5,004 bases of DNA from positions 1 through 5,004 of the forward strand of contig CBFCXR010000196.1 of the NCBI GenBank assembly GCA_965602045.1, written 5' to 3'. The translations under genes were made by a program, and so were the position numbers. Positions 1-5,004 of this stretch are shown in pieces; position 1 is the stretch's first letter; each line of letters starts with the position of its first letter. Source of the stretch: G020354785 sp965602045. Its GTDB lineage: Bacteria; Bacteroidota; Bacteroidia; Bacteroidales; UBA10428. A model generated the notes under the pieces. The model worked only from the letters and a program-made list of their open reading frames with translations. It made no database searches and was not told the origin of the DNA.

Positions 1-2064
1 GGTGATGGTGCCGGCGGAGGAGATTTAACAAACGGCAACGTATGGAAGATAAGATTTTTACCCGACGAAGTTGGAGAATGGCTTTATAAGTGGGAATGGA
101 GTGATACCACCACTGGGGGAGAAGGCACTTTTATTTGCGATTCAAGCAATGCAGGTAAGGGTATCATAAGGCCCTACAAAGAAAATCCACATTGGTTTGC
201 ATATAATGGAACCGAACCGGTTTGGTTAAAATCATATTACGAAAGTGGCCATGGTTCCATTGCGCAACCCTTTGACTGGCTTTCTACTAATGTTTATCAG
301 GTCTTAATTGATAATGGCTATAATCATTTCCAGGTAAACTGGCTCCTTTCGCTTTGTTGTTTTAGTCAGTACTACACAGATGGACCTGCACAATCAACAA
401 CAGATCTTACACTCTATCAAAACGGTAATCCATCAAGTACCATGCGATTAGATGTTTGGCAAATGATGGAGCGAAATATTTCCTGGCTGAATGATAAAAA
501 CATTGGTTTGTTTATGTTCCTCGGTTTTAACGGAGGTCGTAATGGCGGGCCAGACTGGACCATCTTAAGCGATACTGAAAAAGATTTTTATGTGCGTTAC
601 GTGTTGGCTCGACTGGCACCATTCGCCAATATTGCAGGTTGGAATTATACATGGGAGGTAGAAGGTAACACCGAGAATGGGGAATTGGGTTGTATGCGGC
701 TTGTTCAAAAATATGATGTGTTTGACCACCTTCGTACATATCAGGATGAAAAACCCAAATATAACGAATTCAGTCGTCCCGAATACAACTTTGCGGGCAT
801 TGAGAACCATAGAATTCACTCTGATAACAGGGAGCCTGAATACTGGTCGGCACCCTGGACCCACCACGAAGCCTGCCTTTTGGGTTATGTACCTGGCAAA
901 CCGGTTTATATGGTAGAAGGAAACTCACTCTGGCGTCGCTATTGGGTCAACAAGATTATAAAAGAAACTGGCAAGATCGTGACCCAGGCCGAGTTTCGTC
1001 AATCCGCCTGGGGTTGTGCTACGGCTGCTGCGTCTTTTACCTGGTGCGGGCATCAGGGAAGCGGAGACTTAACTGCATATGGTCCCCAAGGCTTACCTTT
1101 TCATGGAGATGAGAATGAATACGCCTATGCATCATTACAAGTTGATATTCTTACCAATGTAATGAACAATGAACTTGCATTTTATAAAATGAATCCCTCT
1201 GATTCACTTCTTTCTGATCATGATTCCCATGCAGTATGGTGTTTATCAGAACCCGGGGAGCAATACCTTGTATTCTCAAAAGAAGGAAGTCCTTTTAAAC
1301 TGAAGTTATCTGCCGGTGAATATAATAACAACCAATGGGTAAGTGCCATGACTGGGGCAGGCATAGAAGTTCCCGCCTTTACTGCTTCCGAAAATGAAAT
1401 TGTTTCGTTTACCCCACCGGATTCCAATATTGACTGGGTGCTTATAATACGTAAAGATGGAACACAGAATATTCAGGAAGAAGCGAATTTCCTTTCTGCT
1501 GAAACCGATACTACAGGTATGATAATTCTTTTGAGTTGCAACAAGGAAATAAGTATTCCTGATGGCTATAGTTATGGTTTTACAATAAAAGAAAAGGCAG
1601 GAACAGGAACATATTCCTTAAAAGAAGTTACAACTGACTCAACCAATAAAAGCACCATAATAATAGAACTTAATAGTTCAATTTCTTATAACAAACAAAT
1701 AGTATTATCTTATGTGGGCACATTAGAAGCAACAGATAGCTGCATACTTGCGCCAATAAAAGATATGAATGTGAAAAATAATTCAAAAAGTGGGATGCCT
1801 GTTGCAAGTGTAAATGAATTGCAGAAAACCAATGTTAAAGTTTATCCCATTCCCTGTAAAGATCAGTTGCAAATATCATTTGAAGAAAAGATAGATAAAA
1901 TTACATTTTATAATGTTTCAGGAGTTGCTATTTTCGAAAAAAGTAATGTTAACCAGTCTGATATACGGATTTCCTTAAATGATATACCAGCTGGAATTTA
2001 TGTGTTGTCCATTAACACAGACAATTCCATTGTAAAAAAAGTTTTATTAAAAACTAAAATTTGA
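1..2064 (+). CDS. Modular secreted glycoside hydrolase with DUF5060-like, TIM-barrel, Ig-like and T9SS sorting domains (5' end missing)
   Basis: The frame is open from base 1, giving 687 visible codons before the TGA at 2062. The ATG at 442 lies inside the catalytic domain and is not the start. Visible modules: residues about 10-55 resemble the end of a DUF5060 beta-sandwich (VWKIRFLPDEVGEW). Residues about 60-390 look like a TIM-barrel glycosidase of the DUF4038/apiosidase-like kind. Candidate catalytic acids are Glu219 or Glu221 (NYTWEVEG, barrel strand 4 style) and Glu306 (KPVYMVEGN, strand 7 style). Residues about 397-487 form a beta-sandwich like the collagen-binding-like domain following DUF4038 barrels. 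Residues about 492-592 resemble an Ig/SwmB-like module. Residues about 611-687 match a type A T9SS tail (VKVYPIP, then DIPAGIYVLSI, then KKVLL). The protein is therefore probably exported across the outer membrane and released or surface-anchored. Hydrolase class and secretion route are well supported; family number and substrate are not. It appears to be the upstream member of an operon with the gene at 2066. Confidence 0.85.
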   Translation, partial: GDGAGGGDLTNGNVWKIRFLPDEVGEWLYKWEWSDTTTGGEGTFICDSSNAGKGIIRPYKENPHWFAYNGTEPVWLKSYYESGHGSIAQPFDWLSTNVYQVLIDNGYNHFQVNWLLSLCCFSQYYTDGPAQSTTDLTLYQNGNPSSTMRLDVWQMMERNISWLNDKNIGLFMFLGFNGGRNGGPDWTILSDTEKDFYVRYVLARLAPFANIAGWNYTWEVEGNTENGELGCMRLVQKYDVFDHLRTYQDEKPKYNEFSRPEYNFAGIENHRIHSDNREPEYWSAPWTHHEACLLGYVPGKPVYMVEGNSLWRRYWVNKIIKETGKIVTQAEFRQSAWGCATAAASFTWCGHQGSGDLTAYGPQGLPFHGDENEYAYASLQVDILTNVMNNELAFYKMNPSDSLLSDHDSHAVWCLSEPGEQYLVFSKEGSPFKLKLSAGEYNNNQWVSAMTGAGIEVPAFTASENEIVSFTPPDSNIDWVLIIRKDGTQNIQEEANFLSAETDTTGMIILLSCNKEISIPDGYSYGFTIKEKAGTGTYSLKEVTTDSTNKSTIIIELNSSISYNKQIVLSYVGTLEATDSCILAPIKDMNVKNNSKSGMPVASVNELQKTNVKVYPIPCKDQLQISFEEKIDKITFYNVSGVAIFEKSNVNQSDIRISLNDIPAGIYVLSINTDNSIVKKVLLKTKI

Positions 2065-2065
2065 A

Positions 2066-3448
2066 ATGAATAATCACGAATTTAAAACTTCTTTAAAAAT
2101 TACTGTACTGGTACTATTGCTATCCCTTGTATCTAACATATATGGTCAGAAAAAAGATTCTATAAATCATTATTCGTCAGTCGTTAAATCCTATATCTAT
2201 AAAGATTACAAAGGCATGTACCGTGAAGGTGGAGGATCTTTGGTTTACCCTTTTCTAACACCTGGAAGTAACCAGTACGATAATGTTTTGTGGGATTGGG
2301 ACTCATGGTTATCAAACATAGCTTTAAGGCAAATATTATCGGATATTGGTTCAACAAAAGATAAGGAGGAAGCCTTGAAGTATGAACAAGGATGTGTGTT
2401 AAATTTTCTTCACTATGGTGATTGGGATGGTTATTTACCCATAGTAATTTGGGAAGATTCGAAACCTCGCGAAATACGTCCTGAAAATATTTATGATGTA
2501 AATATGCACAAACCTGTATTGGCACAGCATGCCGCATTTATTACCCGGGAAACAGGAGGTGATGCCGAGTGGATGCGCGAAAAGTTTTATCATCTTCAGG
2601 CTTTTGTTAATAATTATAAAAATCACCACAGACACGAAGCCACCGGCTTGTACTATTGGCAAAGCGATGTAGCAATTGGGGTAGACAATGATCCGGCTAC
2701 CTTCTACCGTCCTGATAAAAGTTCAGCTTCTATTTATCTCAACTGTTTAATGTACAAAGAACTTTTGGCCATGGTTTACTTAGCACACCAACTGAACCTT
2801 TCAGAAATCGAAAAGGAGTTTGCTTCCGATGCCGAAGATTTAAAAAAAGCTATCCAGGAACATTGTTGGGATGAACGCGATGGTTTTTTCTATAGTGTTG
2901 ACTTAAATCTCAAATCGCTGGAAATTAGGGAAGATAATACCCTTGGGAAAAAGTTTATGATCCATAGCGGCTATCCTCGGGACTATCACTGTCTTATCCA
3001 ACGAATTGAAGTTTGGTCGGGCTTCCTGGCTTTATGGGCAGGCATAGCCACGCCGGAACAAGCTGAGCGAATTGTTAAAGAACACTTTACCGACCCCAGA
3101 ACATTTAATTCTCCTTCTGGTGTTCGTACATTATCAAAAATGGAAAAAATGTACAGCATGAGAGCAAGTGCTAACCCCTCAAATTGGAGAGGGCCTATCT
3201 GGGGAGTAAGCAATTACATGGTATTTAGCGGACTGGTCAATTATGGTTATACCAATGAAGCTGAAGAACTGGCCATAAAAACTATTTTGTTGTTTGGTAA
3301 AGACTTTGAAAAGAACGGTGCCCTGCATGAGTATTATGAGCCTGAAACCGGAGAACCTATTTTAAATATAGGTTTTCAAAACTGGAATTATCTGGTGTTA
3401 AACATGATTGCATGGCTTGAAGGAGAAAAAGTAATTAAGGAGTTTTAG
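2066..3448 (+). CDS. Exported MGH1-like / GH63-type (alpha/alpha)6-barrel glycoside hydrolase
   Basis: This complete 460-residue protein begins with a signal peptide: a lysine-bearing n-region, a hydrophobic core at residues 11-24, and probable cleavage after Gly27 before Gln28. It has no lipobox and no T9SS tail, so a periplasmic location is inferred. The rest is one (alpha/alpha)6-barrel domain of the clan that includes GH63 and mannosylglycerate hydrolase (trehalase-like). Landmarks are WDWDSW (76-81), GVDND (205-209), NWRGPIWG (373-380), LHEYYEPETG (420-429) and GFQNWNYL (436-443). Compared from memory with E. coli YgjK (GH63; catalytic Asp501 in an ESGRDD context and Glu727 in QENYNPLTG), the likely general acid is Asp207 and the likely base Glu422. 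The enzyme probably removes an alpha-linked sugar from an oligosaccharide by inversion; which sugar cannot be told. Its length suits a stand-alone catalytic domain, shorter than YgjK, which has an extra N-terminal domain. The ATG sits one base after the preceding TGA, suggesting co-transcription and coupled translation. Confidence 0.88.
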   Translation: MNNHEFKTSLKITVLVLLLSLVSNIYGQKKDSINHYSSVVKSYIYKDYKGMYREGGGSLVYPFLTPGSNQYDNVLWDWDSWLSNIALRQILSDIGSTKDKEEALKYEQGCVLNFLHYGDWDGYLPIVIWEDSKPREIRPENIYDVNMHKPVLAQHAAFITRETGGDAEWMREKFYHLQAFVNNYKNHHRHEATGLYYWQSDVAIGVDNDPATFYRPDKSSASIYLNCLMYKELLAMVYLAHQLNLSEIEKEFASDAEDLKKAIQEHCWDERDGFFYSVDLNLKSLEIREDNTLGKKFMIHSGYPRDYHCLIQRIEVWSGFLALWAGIATPEQAERIVKEHFTDPRTFNSPSGVRTLSKMEKMYSMRASANPSNWRGPIWGVSNYMVFSGLVNYGYTNEAEELAIKTILLFGKDFEKNGALHEYYEPETGEPILNIGFQNWNYLVLNMIAWLEGEKVIKEF

Positions 3449-3609
3449 TTTCTTCCAGGGGATTTTCCATCACTAGATCATCCGTTTACTGATGAAAAAA
3501 TACGAAACAATGAAAATTACTAATGAAGTATTAATTTTAAATATTGCCAGAGTTTAAAATGCAGGATCGTAACATTAAAGAACAAAGAGTAACTTAAATA
3601 TAAAATGAA
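3449..3609. other. Intergenic gap with short ORFs, no clear promoter or terminator
   Basis: The gap between the two hydrolase genes is AT-rich. I find no strong hairpin followed by a T run; the best inverted pair is CATCA (3468-3472) with TGATG (3490-3494), only five base pairs. There is no clear match to the Bacteroidota promoter (TTG near -33 and TAnnTTTG near -7): TTTG does not occur on the + strand here, and TTG occurs once, at 3544. Two short ORFs lie in the same direction: 3492-3557 (21 residues, beginning MKKYETMK) and 3559-3597 (MQDRNIKEQRVT). A three-codon ATG-AAA-TGA at 3605-3613 overlaps the next gene's start. None resembles a known protein. Whether the downstream gene is read through from 2066-3448 or has its own promoter cannot be decided. 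Confidence 0.6.
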
Positions 3610-4599
3610 ATGAAACAGTCTGTCTTTACAATAATATTAATTTCTGAATTATTAATATCAGCTGTATGTTCTTCCCAGAATCCGCTTAATTTCGGGAGCA
3701 AGATAAGAACAGCGGATCCTTCAGGCCATGTTTGGAATGATGGTAAAATGTACCTTTATACTTCTCATGATGAAGAATGTCAGCCAGACTTTTGGATGAA
3801 AGACTGGCATGTTTTTTCATCAGATGATCTTATCAACTGGACAGATCATGGTCCCTGCCTTTCAGTTAATGAACTATCATGGGCCGATAATTATGCCTGG
3901 GCGCCTGACTGTACATATAAAAACGGGAAATATTATTTTTGTTTTCCTGCCGGAACGGGTGTGAAAGATCGCAAAAACCCTGAAAACAGCACAAAATGGA
4001 TGGGAATTGGAATTGCTGTAAGTGACTCACCAACAGGGCCATTTGTTGATGCTATTGGAGGTCCGCTCTGGACAGAACCGTATGCAAACGATCCCTGTCT
4101 TTTTACTGATGATGGTAAAACCTATATCTATTTTCATGGAGGAGATGATTATTTGGTTGCCGAATTATCAGATGATTTACTTAGTGTAAAAGGCGATTTT
4201 TATAAAATGGATATGGGTGGTTATGAGCCAAAGATGGAGGGACCCTGGGTGTTTAATAGAAAAGGTGTATATTATTTCACCATGCCGGAAAACAACAGGG
4301 TACTCTCATATTACACGGGAAAATCGCCTAAGGGTCCATGGAAATATCAGGGCAGATTTATGGAACAAGAAGGAGAGAGCAACAACCATCATTCCATAGT
4401 GGAATATAAGGGCCAATGGATTTTGTTTTATCACAGATGGCTTGATATCCATTCATCTTGCGGTAAACAACGGCATTGTTGTGCTGAATATCTTTATTTT
4501 AATGATAATGGAAATATTCAGGAGGTTGAAAGAACGGATACGGGAGTCAATTTTAGTGGCAAGTATTCCGGGAAGATCACCCTCCAACCAAAGAACTGA
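3610..4599 (+). CDS. Exported family 43 glycoside hydrolase (arabinofuranosidase/xylosidase type)
   Basis: This complete 329-residue protein is a single five-bladed beta-propeller of GH43, an inverting family acting mainly on alpha-L-arabinofuranosyl or beta-D-xylosyl linkages. The three expected acids are present: Asp36 in RTADPSGHVW (general base), Asp161 in PYANDPCLF (pKa modulator and orienting residue) and Glu210 in KMEGPWVF (general acid). His261 (NNHHSIVEY) and His275 (FYHRW) fit conserved histidines late in the propeller. The stretch TSHDE (51-55) followed by FWMKDWHVFSSDDL (61-74) recalls the arabinoxylan arabinofuranohydrolase-like branch, but this subgroup is from memory and uncertain. 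A signal peptide covers about residues 1-22 with likely cleavage before Gln23. Cys20 is preceded by SAV, a poor lipobox, so lipoprotein status is possible but not favoured. There is no T9SS tail or accessory domain. The ATG at 3610 is chosen because the one at 3605 is followed by an immediate in-frame stop; no Shine-Dalgarno sequence is visible. Confidence 0.92.
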   Translation: MKQSVFTIILISELLISAVCSSQNPLNFGSKIRTADPSGHVWNDGKMYLYTSHDEECQPDFWMKDWHVFSSDDLINWTDHGPCLSVNELSWADNYAWAPDCTYKNGKYYFCFPAGTGVKDRKNPENSTKWMGIGIAVSDSPTGPFVDAIGGPLWTEPYANDPCLFTDDGKTYIYFHGGDDYLVAELSDDLLSVKGDFYKMDMGGYEPKMEGPWVFNRKGVYYFTMPENNRVLSYYTGKSPKGPWKYQGRFMEQEGESNNHHSIVEYKGQWILFYHRWLDIHSSCGKQRHCCAEYLYFNDNGNIQEVERTDTGVNFSGKYSGKITLQPKN

Positions 4600-4716
4600 A
4601 GTTTGGGTAACAGGAGTTGAGTTTAACAATGAAGAAAAAGCAAGGAGTTTTTTTTATATCGATTGCTGTGCAGGAGATAATGAAATAATTCACGATTATA
4701 AACAAATGATAATTCT
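4600..4716. other. Intergenic gap with a 19-codon ORF and a T8 tract
   Basis: This 117-base gap follows the GH43 gene. It holds a short ORF at 4629-4688 encoding MKKKQGVFFISIAVQEIMK, whose first half resembles the start of a bacterial signal peptide. An AGGAG lies 12 bases upstream of it (4612-4616). Two further AGGAG motifs occur at 4643-4647 and 4672-4676. A run of eight T at 4648-4655 falls inside the ORF. A five-base inverted pair, CCAAA (4588-4592) and TTTGG (4602-4606), spans the GH43 stop codon, but it is weak and no T run directly follows it. I do not call a terminator, promoter or real gene here. Confidence 0.5.
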
Positions 4717-5004
4717 ATGAAAATTGAACATTTTGCCCTTAATGTAAAAGACCCCATTGCCATGGCGCAATGGTATATCGAGAACCTCGATCTTGAAGTA
4801 GTAAGAAAAATGAACAAAGCACCACACACCCACTTTATGGGTGATAAAAGCGGCGCCATCATGCTGGAGATATATAACAATCCTGCCGATCAGGTTCCCG
4901 ATTATAAGAACATGGATCCCTTGCTGGTTCATCTGGCATTTGTAAGCCATGATCCGGAAAGCGACAAAAACAGGTTGATAGAAGCAGGTGCATCCTATGT
5001 TGAA
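4717..5004 (+). CDS. VOC-superfamily protein, glyoxalase/dioxygenase fold (3' end missing)
   Basis: An ATG at 4717 opens a frame that stays open to the last base, giving 96 residues beginning MKIEHFALNVKDP. An in-frame TAA at 4699-4701 leaves this as the first usable ATG. The opening beta strand with His5, the helix MAQWYIENLDLE (16-27) and the strand AIMLEIY (47-53) fit the beta-alpha-beta-beta-beta module of the vicinal oxygen chelate superfamily. His5, Glu51 and His72 (LLVHLAF) sit where VOC metal ligands usually fall, so a metal-dependent enzyme is plausible; a fourth ligand would lie beyond the window. There is no signal peptide, so it is probably cytoplasmic, unlike the three exported hydrolases upstream. 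The superfamily includes lyases, epimerases, dioxygenases and resistance proteins, and the exact activity cannot be assigned. The start lacks a Shine-Dalgarno sequence. Same-strand position 117 bases after the GH43 gene permits, but does not prove, co-transcription. Confidence 0.85.
   Translation, partial: MKIEHFALNVKDPIAMAQWYIENLDLEVVRKMNKAPHTHFMGDKSGAIMLEIYNNPADQVPDYKNMDPLLVHLAFVSHDPESDKNRLIEAGASYVE

Noticed and set aside
442..444. ATG at 442 as the start of the first gene
   Set aside because: The same frame is open back to base 1 and encodes DUF5060-like and barrel sequence upstream, so the ATG is internal.
527..867. Minus-strand open frames of 70-100 codons
   Set aside because: They lie antisense within a well-supported hydrolase domain, with no recognizable motifs.
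2184..2662. Minus-strand open frames of 75-117 codons
   Set aside because: They are antisense to the GH63-like gene, which has convincing motifs across this stretch.
3544..3577. Possible promoter with TTG at 3544 and TAACATTA at 3570
   Set aside because: The downstream box matches TAnnTTTG poorly and the spacing is slightly too long, so I do not call it.
3610..3672. GH43 as a lipoprotein through Cys20
   Set aside because: The residues before the Cys (SAV) do not fit the usual lipobox; cleavage before Gln23 is the better reading.
4588..4606. Possible terminator hairpin CCAAA/TTTGG at the GH43 stop
   Set aside because: It has only five base pairs, a nine-base loop and no T run directly after it.
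4442..4720. Plus-strand frame of 92 codons ending in an ATGA overlap with the VOC start
   Set aside because: Its first half is out of frame within the GH43 gene and the encoded sequence shows no family features; the GH43 protein already ends normally.
4623..4950. Minus-strand frames of about 85 codons opposite the VOC gene
   Set aside because: The plus-strand VOC reading has a clear fold pattern and metal-ligand spacing; the antisense frames do not.

Overview
The window looks like part of a polysaccharide-degradation locus from an AT-rich member of the Bacteroidota. The strongest evidence is the C-terminal tail of the first gene, which has the type A sorting-domain pattern of the type IX secretion system (T9SS), a system confined to that phylum and its close relatives. 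Supporting signs are signal peptides that appear to be cleaved just before Gln, gene starts without a Shine-Dalgarno sequence, and several carbohydrate-active enzymes encoded side by side. No SusC/SusD pair, regulator or sulfatase is visible, so the rest of any polysaccharide utilization locus would lie outside the window. Genus and substrate cannot be read from the sequence.

Layout, all on the + strand. (1) Bases 1-2064: the 3' part of a large modular glycoside hydrolase, with the end of a DUF5060-like beta-sandwich, a TIM-barrel-like catalytic domain, a beta-sandwich resembling the collagen-binding-like domain that follows DUF4038 barrels, an Ig/SwmB-like module and a T9SS tail. (2) Bases 2066-3448: a complete exported (alpha/alpha)6-barrel glycosidase of the MGH1-like/GH63 type, starting one base after the previous stop. 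(3) Bases 3449-3609: a 161-base gap with very short ORFs and no convincing promoter or terminator. (4) Bases 3610-4599: a complete exported family 43 glycoside hydrolase with its three catalytic acids intact. (5) Bases 4600-4716: a short gap with a 19-codon ORF and a run of eight T. (6) Bases 4717-5004: the 5' part of a VOC-superfamily (glyoxalase/dioxygenase fold) gene that runs off the window.

A reasonable model is that the T9SS-exported modular enzyme attacks a polysaccharide at or outside the cell surface. The two enzymes with signal peptides but no T9SS tail would then trim the oligosaccharides in the periplasm: one resembling alpha-glucosidases and mannosylglycerate hydrolases, the other resembling alpha-L-arabinofuranosidases and beta-xylosidases. 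The VOC protein has no signal peptide, is cytoplasmic, and may mark the edge of the locus or a downstream metabolic step. I found no RNA gene, CRISPR array, insertion sequence or large repeat, and nothing that amounts to a clearly new biological system. The most distinctive points are the architecture of the first gene and a variant catalytic motif in the second.
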